Below, piece after piece: positions 11,101 through 16,337 of a DNA stretch of 16,374 bases (positions within the stretch are counted from its first letter, which is position 1; every line of letters begins with the position of its first letter). The stretch lies in contig JBEKCP010000054.1 in the NCBI GenBank assembly GCA_050014815.1, positions 1 through 16,374 on the forward strand, in the 5' to 3' direction. The stretch comes from JBEKCP01 sp050014815 (GTDB taxonomy: Bacteria > Planctomycetota > Planctomycetia > Pirellulales > Thermoguttaceae). Below the pieces are notes generated by a model. It did not search any database. It worked only from the letters and a program-made list of their open reading frames with translations, and was not told the DNA's origin. Made by a program: the position numbers and the translations under genes.

Positions 11101-11190
11101 GGCGAAGAGGGCAAGCATGACGAGACCGATGCCGGCCGCCGCGATTTGCGTCGAAACGAGAACGATTCTTGATGTGCAATTCCTACTCAT
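2194..11190 (-). CDS. Giant two-module exported membrane protein with duplicated STN/secretin-N-like units
   Basis: This 2998-residue protein has an N-terminal signal peptide or anchor (hydrophobic residues 16-33), so it should act at the membrane facing the periplasm or surface. Module one, about residues 1-1680: motif EIFVPFGDLNVLL to YDAL at 50-78; long beta-rich region; YLEVQLPPESELWSAELDG near 841; two STN/secretin-N-like units at about 1059-1240 and 1260-1436; Gly/Met-rich linker about 1464-1491; membrane spans about 1591-1675. Module two then starts with a signal-like segment (about 1681-1707), AIILPYDP to YVELW (about 1718-1752), the related FLEVQMPAETELWSVEVAG (about 2511), a charged helical region about 2634-2720, a Pro/Gln-rich stretch and two C-terminal spans (about 2920-2985). 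No enzyme motif or secretin pore domain is visible. The ATG at 11190 has AAGGAGGG four bases upstream and overlaps the upstream gene by 8 bases. A palindrome adds roughly residues 344-358. I cannot assign a function. Confidence 0.9.
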   Translation of the reverse strand: MSRNCTSRIVLVSTQIAAAGIGLVMLALFAAALEAGETGQARTPEKTREIFVPFGDLNVLLENQPERVLLSREAYDALVEKAQESPKTRVPRAAVLLSADYAATAQRQRVQMTGNLAIEVLEKGLHAVPLDLAGVGLLSAKLDGRDAPIGRDPGGRLSLFVEGLGRHVLTLDMTAPLESTAAQQVLQFRLPRPPAAKLTLAVPGDVEIKSGADVSSRTMDQAAGVTRFELLPRPGDTTVVMSLNSHLQRRDQAVAARSVLVDEVTSAYERLHATVSLAVLHRAVDRFRFAVPEGFEITDIQTPLLARWDVETIEGRRIANVRLREQTAETVVIGISAIKSGPFSPLPPAAAAGLGEGTGARQWQMPRLEPLDVVGQVAIVGVLAEERLKAELLAADGLIPIDTAVLSRAMPETAAETEPGRPSLRAIAAYYAPQADFRLAVRFDAPPPEMAVTANTLLMVGDDGCQVRGGLAMMPEVEKRFTFDLSVPPGWTVVNVTGPEDKPLAFERHASEGKPGRIRVYLGTGIPAGKEYRAYFHAVYTPPGWLAKWKSNKFPVEFPRFAVIGASRDEGGIGVAAHDDLTVRPQSLDRLVPLAESEKEKYGLVGAEMNLAYRYETPEHGATILVERTEPRLTARTFSCFQVKAQGLAAHCELAYQVEQSRTRRLSLLLPATTPEALSIRGWGVKDAGSEPADDAGPPGKFRRWNVLLEEASAGEVRLVVEFEQPLPEQTTTQDFALPVVRADGVVYQSGIVSVEGGEELDVQVKTSTRRADVGELAETDYQPGRRLLGAFGFVGEPPKVAIDIKRHPGYPVPPAVVERAELTTILSAEGKSQNWASFSLRTKANYLEVQLPPESELWSAELDGTRLKPQREDKSVLIGLPDGAASKTVRTLRMGYQAPVASVSLAGKVKMYAPKLLVRGERGMLPTDVPLAGLIWRLHLPSGYEVVRAQGTVVTDEVQKTEAGAVMLARGLYALTGGIHPFYGLIAAAKHEVAQEINSSIAYSRRGEPRRETSVEVATSAPAAPGQAGQADVATMTELPPDEKAKWAPIRLSPAGPAEQKIEDALKSPTQIAFVDTPLKDVIEYLKDYHKIEIQLDKKELDGLNINEDALVTKNLKGISLRSALKLLLDEMGLKYVIRNGVLLITSPTRAESEEFLTTKVYPVADLIYPVEGGEKTQANADYDSLIQTLTSTVQPKSWDQNGGQGSIAPGSFNGADVLVFSQTQEVHEEVARLLEDIRVVKRRGVKGGPISLADRSPAAKKIVAALDSPTQILFNKAPLHDVIDHLKKYHHIEIQLDKKELEGLSLNEDTLVTKNLKGVSLRSALKLLLDEMGLKYVIENDALLITSPTRAESEEFLTTTVYPVRDVLTHYRNAEGDTTSADFDSLIQTLTSTVQPKSWDLSGGQGAISPGPPGTDELIVSQTQEVHEQIRGLLAQLREARRRAGLTEDDIQVEPAPSAPPNGMQGMGGMAGGMGGMGGMSFGGGIGGGMQQQPGVISVVPAPGETRPKPRPGGGPARSAAEIAAAKLKERGTPSFTVAKPTRQSLAGVRSLKIDPQAGPPGGRVVTFHSLGVEPELTVTLAHRPRTEALAWGLALAVLLAGMAIGNRPVRRRMGFVLVVAAITTAIPLLLDNLAAAVVCNTIFFAALFLAPYYLLAGLVKWFARAAIARKHSPRRPLAPAATTAAVLVLALCGMIAAFAFAQDTQESGREPRTPVTVPDDAIILPYDPKSETGIRQADRLLVSYARYVELWNRAHPDKKIESRRAPAPYALAGAAYRTTLSGQEYIIAAGKIDIDVYADGYVTLPLGLRNAILSRAELDGKPARLSPVRISEPGNTSPGGGLVALHVSGKGRHKLEVEARLRFTRQGGWRIIDAALPTAPAATMTIEVPEGRTEVRLALPADRRTEETSKPGETIQTALGGGGELGLQWRPSVAEAQVDRGLTTDSTAILDVEEAGLRLAWNLALEFRRGQREQFSVAVPPDYLVERVNGANIRGWEVRKTETGQTVEVSLRKAAKDREQFSLQLWRAAPAGQQGKPAVFDVPQVTVADAALAGGVMTVRRSRLLDLRTVSQSGIARVELPEIGNSGAADESPLPLMPYQAYRFATLPFVLRLEAAPVPARMTADVETLLKTSEHEPSMESRILFHVEGRPIHAVEVFVPDGLEQIRVSTSGQFHWTVSQREKRRLVSVYFDAGRQADFNVVLSGTLGRTVKGSLPLPQIEVRDTDRQQGDIAVQADPAMDVEAGGLANCEDLEPAEVRAWLTPEQQTALRLALRYHRPDYRGTLSLTAREPDVVCDTISNVRVTDRAVKDTTLLRFNITRAGVRKLAFVLPGWMADARISAPMLQQKTVTKAKDLGAGLKESEMPVRVEIELQDEVMNDLRVLVENDRILPADAFCAPIPIVETGRVTRQYVTLEARARDEVKAEPKELEPLSSKQQEWKTLQALLGAGARISEAYLVPANAIGPRLTLQTVQRKEVEVAGARIGLADTVLVMDANGAYRAAIIFRLANRTEQFLEVQMPAETELWSVEVAGEQVKPVVAGPSAGADCVRVPLVKTAPGDLDYRVVLRYGGKMPALGNLGSVNFPLAHTRNIGIEQSVVRLYVPRTHQWFAFGGTMHPVKDEATVALVDFSYSMSEIDRLMQQAREGDEFTKARVDANVKNKLKQSGAGPTGGWSGKAPLDAKLQQAEKELQEMQKSPAAEQLRDNRQQLKESFGRQSFSRSRNMLKELGDNWPDANVQQPKQAAPAAQFNDQWLKKNRLDKPSAPPKPAAPAQPKAPGSSGMTPRGQAVPSVALDKMQRVLCGIPSNPGFGGMGGQSNPAPVVVPVVPSRRPAQKEVDRPAQPAPPQQGQLPNAYSRYREQLRGPAAGEKIESKDGTPRGELADLVPAIPEDAEVYRFTTPRGDVQITARTVSNNLLARLLHLAVMVGVVLVAWCAVRLARSGRLSRLSRPGTSAMLTATGVLSIVTGILPIVGLAAMIEGLMILARRAKRSP
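6883..7413 (-). repeat. STN/secretin-N-like unit, second (C-terminal) copy
   Basis: This is the second of two tandem copies within the giant gene. It encodes an STN-like part (SPTQILFNKAPLHDVIDHL, IEIQLDKKELEGL, LLLDEMGLKYVI, LLITSPTRAESEEF), then VYPV, then SLIQTLTSTVQPKSWD and VSQTQEVHEQI. The last pieces resemble the N-domain that follows STN in secretins and many planctomycete proteins. The copies are 603 bases apart over most of their length, with one codon fewer near 6935. Over 7141-7320 versus 7744-7923 I count 165 of 180 identical bases, including an exact 51-base match (7171-7221 and 7774-7824). Confidence 0.85.
7483..8016 (-). repeat. STN/secretin-N-like unit, first (N-terminal) copy
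   Basis: This is the first of the two tandem copies in the giant gene, covering about residues 1059-1236. It encodes SPTQIAFVDTPLKDVIEYL, IEIQLDKKELDGL, LLLDEMGLKYVI, LLITSPTRAESEEF, VYPVADLIYPV, SLIQTLTSTVQPKSWD and VFSQTQEVHEEV. In known secretins and TonB-dependent transducers such domains sit in the periplasm and bind partner proteins or cell-wall material. Here no beta-barrel secretin domain follows, so a binding or scaffold role is more likely than a channel (inference). Confidence 0.85.
10119..10161. repeat. Palindromic element inserted in frame in the giant gene
   Basis: Outer arms tcccctctccc (10119-10129) and gggagagggga (10151-10161) are perfect 11-base reverse complements. Inside them, cctgccgc (10133-10140) and gcggcagg (10142-10149) are an 8-base inverted pair around one base, giving a long two-part hairpin. 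It encodes residues about 344-358 (FSPLPPAAAAGLGEG) of the 2998-residue protein, which interrupt otherwise beta-rich sequence, yet the frame is kept. The CCCTCTCCC/GGGAGAGGG arm pair resembles dispersed bacterial REP-like palindromes. Its presence elsewhere in this genome cannot be checked from this window. Confidence 0.7.
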
Positions 11191-14100
11191 GGCGCCCTCC
11201 TTCCTCTTCCGGCTTCGGCGCCTCGGGCGACGCTTGCCCTTGGGCGGGCGCGTCGCTCGGCGGTCCAGCCTCTTCCGTGGCTTCCAGGCCGCTGGCGATC
11301 GCCTCGACGCTTGGCATCACGGGACCCTGCCGGCTCGCGATCGGCCGGCGCGGCGCGGTCTCGACCGGGCGCATCCGGGCAAAGTACGCGACGGCCCAGA
11401 TCACCAGCACGACGAACACCGCCGCGGCCAGCACGCTGTTGAACAACTGCAAGAAGAAGGTCGGGCAGAAGACCGAGGCCAGCACCAGGGCCACGAGCAT
11501 TGCGCCAACGGCCAGCGCGCGGCGCCCGAGGCCGGCGCGCCAGAGCAGCAGCCCGCCAAGCACGACCAGCGAGAATACCCCGATATTGAGCAGGCGCTCG
11601 TCCATTGTGCGCATCGTCATAGCGCCGGTGGCCGCGGGTCGTAGCGTCGAATAGAGGAAGAGTCGGCCGTCGGTATGGAAATCGGGAGTCGTGCCGGGCG
11701 ACTTCACGCCCTCGCGGACCCAATCCACGAGGTACCTGTCGTCCAGCTTCTCGCCGTCGGCTTTTGCGGGGGCCCACTTGAGCGACGGATTCATCCACCA
11801 GCGGAACTCCTCGGTCCACGGCCCCGAAACCCCCAGCAGAACGCGCGTTTCGGGCACGTAGGCCGAGAGGTAGACCTTCTGCATGGCGATGTCCTCCGAG
11901 AAGACCGGTAATTCCAGCGATTGGCCCTGGACATCGAGCGTGTAGCGAAGCTCCAAGAGGAACGGCTCCTCGGCGTTGGCTCCTGCCAACGGAACAGAAT
12001 ATTGCCCCGGCTGCTCCTGTCCCAGGGTCACCGCGCGGCCATTGATTCTTGCCGGCTCGTTGTCGAACTTGCACTCGGTCGGCAGGCTGATCGGGAGGCG
12101 CTGCTGGGCACTGCGGACCTGGAAGAGGCCCTGAACGGCGATGCCGCCGGCCGGGGTAACCACTTGACGGACCACGGCCCGGTCGATGCTCGTCCATTTC
12201 ACGTCTTGAAGCTTGTAGCGGGTAATGGCGACCGGCAGGGTCCAATCTTCCTGGTGGAACTCGAAGGCCGCGGCGGCATTGGCGATGCGTTGGGCCACGT
12301 CGTGCTGCGGATCAATGCGGCGAAGGCCCGTCATCTCGTCCGTCTCGGCCACGTCGAGCGTCTCCGCCTTGGTCAGGACGATTTGACCCCAGGCAAGGTC
12401 CGTCCCCTTCGGCGCCAGCGGCAGCAGAATGAACTTGATGCTCCGGCCGATGTCAAGTTCGTCGAGCTTCTTCTCCCATTCCAACTCGATCTTGACGTCG
12501 CCCTTGAACTCCGATTCGCCGCTTACGCTCCAGGCCGCGCAGCCCTTGGCCAGGCCCGGGGGTGGCGGGTCGATCGTCTTCTCACGCAAGCCCCGGGTCG
12601 TAATCCGCGCCGTCTTGGCCACGTCGGCCGGCAGGTCGATGCGGAGCGACTTCACCCCGCTGTATTGGACGTTGCAGGCAAGGGTGGCTTGGCACTTGGC
12701 CACGCGCTCCTCGATCCGCGCCACGAGCAATTGGTACACCGTCACCAGGGGCTTGCGCCGCTGGGCCGACAGGCTCAGCGAGATCGGCTCCTGGGCGAAC
12801 GCGAAGCAGAGGACCGGCTGGGCCTCGGATCTGCGCGGCTCGCGCGTCGGCCGCAGACCTTCGATCGCCTCCTTGAAGGAAATGCTCTGCAATCCTTCCT
12901 GCGCGGGCGCGCTGGTGAGGAGGTTTTCCGGGGCGTAGATCACGAGCCGGCCCGTTGCCCTTTCGACCGAGTCGGGCGCGACCCGCGGCACGGGCAGAGG
13001 GATGTCGGCCGCCTTCCCGGCCGAGAGCAAGCCCGGCTCGTGAAGCTCCTTCTGCAACTGGACTCCCAGGGCCACGCGGCCGGTTGCCTTGTGGGTCAAG
13101 TTCACCACGAGGCGCGTCTTCTTATCGCCCTCCAGATGGTACGACTCGATTTCGACGGGGACCGCCTTGTTCGCGGAGTCGGGCGCGGGCGGCTCGGCTA
13201 TGGGCGGCGATCCTGTCGGCGGCGGGATGGAGGCCGCCGGCATGTTGGGAGCGCTCGGCGTATCGGCCGCCGGCTTGGCGGGCGGTGCGCCGAAAGGATC
13301 GTTGTCGGCCGCCGGCTTGGCGGGCGTATCGCTGAAAGGGTTGTCGTCGGCCGCCGCTTTTCGCTTGGCCGGCTTTCGCGGTGACACCGGCACGACCTCC
13401 GGAGCGATTTGGAAAAACCCTCCGCCCATGCCGCCCATCCCGCCGCCCATGCCGCCGCCGCCCGTACCGCCCATCGGCGCGCCCGCCGGAGCCGCAACCG
13501 CCAGACTGACCTCGCGCCCGCGCACCTGGCGGACGTCAAAGCCCGCGGGCACGTCGAGTTCCAGCTTGAAAACGCCGGCCCGCTCGACGTTGTAGACCAC
13601 GGTTAGATCCATGGTCAAGCGCTGAGGCTCCAAGTACGCCTCGACGAGCGAATCGGCGGTTACGCGGGCCAGGACCTCCTCGATCGCGAATTCCAACTCG
13701 AAGGGCACGGCGGCATAGCGGTAGGCGAAGGCCCATTTTCCCGCGGCCAGCGAGCCGGGCAGTTCGGCCGCATCGACCTGAAGCAACCCCGTCGATTGCC
13801 TGGCCTCGGCGCGCAATGCCGGCGCTACCTGGACCACGACCGCACCCTGCTGCCGGCCCACGCCCAAAGCCCTGACCATAGGAGCCCTAAGCGAGTCTTG
13901 CTGCTTCTCAGCCGAGTATTTCTCCAATTCAACCGTGACCTGCTGGGAGGTCTTGGCCGGCTCGAAGAGTTGGGCGGTGATTTTTTGCACGGCGGCCCCC
14001 GCGGGCATCGGCTCGACCGACCACTGCCGCACGTTGGCGTCGAACACGTTGACCACCTTGTAGTCCGCCGGGACCTCGATGGCCAGTTGGCCCAATTCCG

Positions 14101-15049
14101 CGCGGCTGATCGTGTAGGCAAGGTTGGCGCGGCAGCGCGTGACGCCTTCGTTGAGCCATATCTGCTGCTCGACCTGCACGCTGGCCAGCGCGGCCAGTCC
14201 GGTGGCCCCTTCGGCCTTGGGCGTCCACTCGATGCGGACCGTAGAGGCCGCGCCCACGAAGGCCAGGACCACGGTCTCGTCCGGCTTGCGGGTTTCCGCT
14301 TTCTTGGGCTCGGCCTCCTTGCCTTTGGGCGCGGCCGGTGTCGTCTCCGGGGGCAGTTCGTCGGTGGCGGCGAGGAACGGCTGGATGTTGATCTTCACGC
14401 CCTGCTGGGGGATCCGCACGCGCCAGCGGCTGACCGATGCCTGCGGGGCCTGGAAAGCGACGCTGTTTTGACCCGGCATCCGGCTAATCGCCTTAGCGTA
14501 TTCCAGGGAGAGATCGATCTGCTCAGGCTGTTTTCCTTTCTTTTCCACCAACAATTTGTAGTCCTCGCCGGGGCCGCCGACGATGCGGGCCGGCTCGCCA
14601 CCCAGGGTGGCGCTGGTAATGGCCGCGTCGGAAAGCCGCAAGGAAACCTCGTGCCAGCCCTCGGCCAACAAGTCGATCTTGATCGCGGCCTTCACGCGGA
14701 CCACATCCTTGGCAACCGTGGCCTCGTTCTCGATGTCGGTGATCAAGGCGCCGACCGGCGGCCGCGGCTCGGCGGCGGGCCGGCTCTCGTCCCGGGCCGC
14801 ACGCCACAATTCGTCGAACTTTTCATAAGGAAGGAACACGCCGCGGCCATACTTCTCGAACACCTGCCGCAACTTCTCGTAGGGAATGTAGATGTTCTGT
14901 TCGTACAGGGTGCCCGGCTTCTCAGGCTTTGCAGCCGAACCGGCAGGTTGATCGGCCTTCGACAAGTCGTCGGCAGCCTTGGCTGGAAGGATGATCGCGA
15001 CGCCAGCCAACGTCATTGCCCACACCAGCAGACGAAGTTCGCGAGCCAT
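11183..15049 (-). CDS. Large exported membrane protein, single-module relative of the downstream giant
   Basis: This 1288-residue protein probably starts at the ATG at 15049, because GAGGAGGG lies six bases upstream and the N-terminus becomes a clean signal peptide cut after AKA (residue 25). An in-frame ATG at 15109 would add 20 residues before the signal and is less likely. Order of parts: paired motif IYIPYEKL (53-60) and VFLPYEKFDELW (71-82); beta-rich region with IEVPADYKVVNVFDANVRQW (about 320-345), a counterpart of segments in the downstream protein; Gly/Met-rich run (about 524-549); Pro/Ala linker with a 14-residue repeat (about 564-596); further beta-rich region with RLPISLP and INGRAV (about 980-1000); a membrane block of about three or four spans (about 1152-1227); and a polar Pro/Glu-rich tail that is probably cytoplasmic. 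It has no STN-like unit and no recognisable catalytic motif. It is first in the operon and its last codons carry the ribosome binding site for the next gene. Confidence 0.9.
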   Translation of the reverse strand: MARELRLLVWAMTLAGVAIILPAKAADDLSKADQPAGSAAKPEKPGTLYEQNIYIPYEKLRQVFEKYGRGVFLPYEKFDELWRAARDESRPAAEPRPPVGALITDIENEATVAKDVVRVKAAIKIDLLAEGWHEVSLRLSDAAITSATLGGEPARIVGGPGEDYKLLVEKKGKQPEQIDLSLEYAKAISRMPGQNSVAFQAPQASVSRWRVRIPQQGVKINIQPFLAATDELPPETTPAAPKGKEAEPKKAETRKPDETVVLAFVGAASTVRIEWTPKAEGATGLAALASVQVEQQIWLNEGVTRCRANLAYTISRAELGQLAIEVPADYKVVNVFDANVRQWSVEPMPAGAAVQKITAQLFEPAKTSQQVTVELEKYSAEKQQDSLRAPMVRALGVGRQQGAVVVQVAPALRAEARQSTGLLQVDAAELPGSLAAGKWAFAYRYAAVPFELEFAIEEVLARVTADSLVEAYLEPQRLTMDLTVVYNVERAGVFKLELDVPAGFDVRQVRGREVSLAVAAPAGAPMGGTGGGGMGGGMGGMGGGFFQIAPEVVPVSPRKPAKRKAAADDNPFSDTPAKPAADNDPFGAPPAKPAADTPSAPNMPAASIPPPTGSPPIAEPPAPDSANKAVPVEIESYHLEGDKKTRLVVNLTHKATGRVALGVQLQKELHEPGLLSAGKAADIPLPVPRVAPDSVERATGRLVIYAPENLLTSAPAQEGLQSISFKEAIEGLRPTREPRRSEAQPVLCFAFAQEPISLSLSAQRRKPLVTVYQLLVARIEERVAKCQATLACNVQYSGVKSLRIDLPADVAKTARITTRGLREKTIDPPPPGLAKGCAAWSVSGESEFKGDVKIELEWEKKLDELDIGRSIKFILLPLAPKGTDLAWGQIVLTKAETLDVAETDEMTGLRRIDPQHDVAQRIANAAAAFEFHQEDWTLPVAITRYKLQDVKWTSIDRAVVRQVVTPAGGIAVQGLFQVRSAQQRLPISLPTECKFDNEPARINGRAVTLGQEQPGQYSVPLAGANAEEPFLLELRYTLDVQGQSLELPVFSEDIAMQKVYLSAYVPETRVLLGVSGPWTEEFRWWMNPSLKWAPAKADGEKLDDRYLVDWVREGVKSPGTTPDFHTDGRLFLYSTLRPAATGAMTMRTMDERLLNIGVFSLVVLGGLLLWRAGLGRRALAVGAMLVALVLASVFCPTFFLQLFNSVLAAAVFVVLVIWAVAYFARMRPVETAPRRPIASRQGPVMPSVEAIASGLEATEEAGPPSDAPAQGQASPEAPKPEEEGGRHE
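11195..11202 (-). promoter_or_regulatory. Ribosome binding site of the giant gene, inside the upstream gene
   Basis: AAGGAGGG on the minus strand ends four bases before the ATG at 11190. It is made by the final Glu-Glu-Gly-Gly codons of the upstream gene, whose TAG (11185-11183) lies inside the overlap ATGAGTAG. This arrangement supports translational coupling and fixes the start of the giant gene. Confidence 0.75.
13263..13357 (-). repeat. 42-base tandem repeat encoding a Pro/Ala/NPF linker
   Basis: The plus-strand block tcggccgccggcttggcggg begins at 13263 and again at 13305, and a partial third copy begins at 13347, giving an exact 42-base period. It encodes 14-residue units around PAKPAADNDPFG with variants NPFSDT and DPFGAP. 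It lies in a disordered-looking linker just after the Gly/Met-rich run of the 1288-residue protein, so copy number could vary without breaking folded domains. Confidence 0.75.
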
Positions 15050-15055
15050 AGGAAA

Positions 15056-15063
15056 CCCTCCTC
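15056..15063 (-). promoter_or_regulatory. Ribosome binding site of the 1288-residue protein gene
   Basis: GAGGAGGG on the minus strand lies six bases before the ATG at 15049. It decides between that ATG and the upstream in-frame ATG at 15109. Confidence 0.7.
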
Positions 15064-15123
15064 GTGCGGCTAGAAGAAGCCTCTGTTCCAAAGCCAATCT
15101 CCACCCCAACTGGATGCTTGCCG

Positions 15124-15141
15124 GCGCGCCCCAAAGCGCGC
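15124..15141. other. GC-rich hairpin in the leader of the operon
   Basis: Two gcgcgc blocks (15124-15129 and 15136-15141) separated by cccaaa form a perfect 6-base-pair stem with a 6-base loop. If the promoter at 15164-15191 is right, it lies near the 5' end of the messenger, where it could stabilise the RNA. No riboswitch structure is recognised. Confidence 0.35.
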
Positions 15142-15163
15142 AGGGTGGAGCTTCTCCTCATCC

Positions 15164-15191
15164 ATCATAATCTAACGCGATTCAGATGCAA
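15164..15191 (-). promoter_or_regulatory. Candidate promoter of the two-gene operon
   Basis: On the minus strand TTGCAT (15191-15186) and TATGAT (15169-15164) are separated by 16 bases. The -10 element matches the sigma-70 consensus at five of six bases, the -35 at only three. It is about 115 bases upstream of the ATG at 15049. Planctomycete promoters are not well matched to this consensus, so this is tentative. Confidence 0.35.
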
Positions 15192-15489
15192 AGGATCGCC
15201 ACAATACTACAGTCCTGCCTGAAATAAAGAAGTCTCAGCACGATAAACGCAAGCGAGTTCAGAGTCGGAATCCCAAACGCAAGAGAACCGCCAAGGCTAA
15301 GGGGATGTGTCTTCTTAAGATGCGTCGAGAAACTATCCCTATTCCGGGACGTCTCGGAAGACCACCGTTAAATCGGAGTTCAGGCTGAGTCGAGTCTCCC
15401 ACTCGCAGTAGACGCGGCACCCTCGTACTCCTTGATCCGAGGCACGTCGGTTTGACACCCCTCCGTGGTTATTGGCTGCCCGAAACCTG
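15192..15489. other. Non-coding stretch upstream of the operon
   Basis: I see no convincing gene here. A plus-strand frame open from 15176 to the TGA at 15386-15388 translates to a Lys/Arg-rich sequence (KKSQHDKRKR, NPKRKRTAKAKG), but it has no ATG or GTG start before its last third and no ribosome binding site, so it may be a fossil or chance. No hairpin with a T run marks the end of the small gene upstream. Confidence 0.4.
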
Positions 15490-15600
15490 CGTCGGTGGCG
15501 CATCACTCCGCCGCACCCACAGTATGGGTGGAAGACAATTTCGGTGGGGGCGACCGACGCGCCTTGGCAGCTCACGTTTGGATACCTCGGACGATGTGAC
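15490..15600 (+). repeat. Dispersed repeat copy B
   Basis: Positions 15541-15600 match copy A (2005-2064) at 54 of 60 bases in direct orientation, including the foldable tcggt-accga pair. At 15490-15503, cgtcggtggcgcat is identical to 14 bases of the palindrome at 16309-16322, but here the complementary right arm is not conserved. A small inverted pair accca/tgggt lies near 15515-15530. The copy ends 22 bases beyond the stop codon of the small minus-strand gene, so, like copy A, it is on the 3' side of a minus-strand gene. Confidence 0.75.
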
Positions 15601-15622
15601 CGAAGCGTCCGGCTGTATGGGA

Positions 15623-16024
15623 TCAAACCGCGCTGCCACCAGTTCGTCGTCTCATCGAGACCGTTCCGTCGGGATTCTCGACGACGTCAAAGCCGACCAT
15701 CTTGCTCCTCAGCCACGCGACATGCTCCTCCTTGCTCATCGGCGGGTGCGGATCTTCCGCCGGCGCGGCGGCGATGAGTGCGCCGGACGGAACTTCAGAT
15801 CGGGCGCAGAAGCCAGCGAGACTCCCCCAACCATCTCTGTCCTCATAACGGAACTTGACATAGGGTCGGGCGCCGTCGCCGGGTCCAAAAGGCGTTTCGA
15901 GGTACTCCCGCTCCTTGGAGTGCAATTCTCGCGCGCTGCCGTCTTCATTGATGTATACGTACGGGTAGGGCACCAGCGAAACGTCCCCGGGCGAGACGAG
16001 TGCATGCGCGGATGGGTTCGTCAT
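15623..16024 (-). CDS. Small conserved-type hypothetical protein
   Basis: This 133-residue protein starts at the ATG at 16024, preceded by AGGAG with six bases spacing. An in-frame start further up (16117) would add 31 unconvincing residues. It has no signal peptide or membrane segment and is probably cytoplasmic. The core VYINEDGSARELHSKEREYLETPFGPGDGARPYVKFRYEDRDG is split by conserved-looking charged and aromatic residues. It is reminiscent of a small protein I associate with planctomycetes (YLETPF, DGARPYVK), but I know no function. The C-terminal part has a short acidic/basic helix (SKEEHVAWLRSKM) and ends in an Arg-rich tail. It is on the same strand as the large operon, 574 bases upstream of it, with no evidence that they are co-transcribed. 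Confidence 0.75.
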   Translation of the reverse strand: MTNPSAHALVSPGDVSLVPYPYVYINEDGSARELHSKEREYLETPFGPGDGARPYVKFRYEDRDGWGSLAGFCARSEVPSGALIAAAPAEDPHPPMSKEEHVAWLRSKMVGFDVVENPDGTVSMRRRTGGSAV

Positions 16025-16118
16025 AATGAACTCCTGGTCGCGCCAACTTGATACGCCGGTCGTGTTGGTTCTCTCGTGGCGCCCGCTCAGAAGGGAAAGA
16101 GATGCCGTAACAAACATC

Positions 16119-16147
16119 AGTGTAGTCGGTGCCTGACCCTAGGGCAA
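16119..16147 (-). promoter_or_regulatory. Weak candidate promoter of the small hypothetical gene
   Basis: On the minus strand TTGCCC (16147-16142) and TACACT (16124-16119) are 17 bases apart, each matching the sigma-70 consensus at four of six positions, about 95 bases before the ATG at 16024. The rest of 16025-16374 shows no convincing gene. Confidence 0.22.
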
Positions 16148-16300
16148 GGGGCCAAAACCACTTGACGATTTCCGCGACCGCATCATTGCCCGGGTTCCCA
16201 TCGTGCGAAGCGGGCCGCTCAGTACACTTGCCGGTTTCGTCGGCGAGACGGGCGTTTGCGCGCATCGGGCTGATACGCCTCCTGCGATTGTGCATCCGGC

Positions 16301-16337
16301 CTAGCGCGCGTCGGTGGCGCATACCGACGCAGGTTAG
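16301..16337. repeat. Palindromic repeat copy C
   Basis: Arms ctagcgcgcgtcggt (16301-16315) and accgacgcaggttag (16323-16337) pair around the 7-base loop ggcgcat. Twelve of fifteen positions pair by Watson-Crick rules, one is a G-T wobble and two form an internal mismatch. The inner 7-base stem cgtcggt/accgacg is perfect. Its left arm and loop recur at 15490-15503 and its right arm resembles 2063-2080, which links copies A, B and C as one family. Confidence 0.65.

Noticed and set aside
11921..13384. Plus-strand open frame of 487 codons opposite the 1288-residue protein gene
   Set aside because: It is a shadow of the minus-strand gene, Arg/Leu-rich, without ribosome binding site or domain. 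Other shadows at 2815-3846, 4351-5742, 6067-7329 and 13796-15073 were rejected for the same reason.
15176..15388. Plus-strand frame giving a Lys/Arg-rich peptide
   Set aside because: No ATG or GTG start before the final third, no ribosome binding site, and no recognised family. It might be a decayed gene but cannot be supported.
15945..16322. Minus-strand open frame of 125 codons overlapping the small hypothetical gene
   Set aside because: It covers the palindrome and the upstream part of a better-supported gene with a good ribosome binding site; its translation shows no domain.
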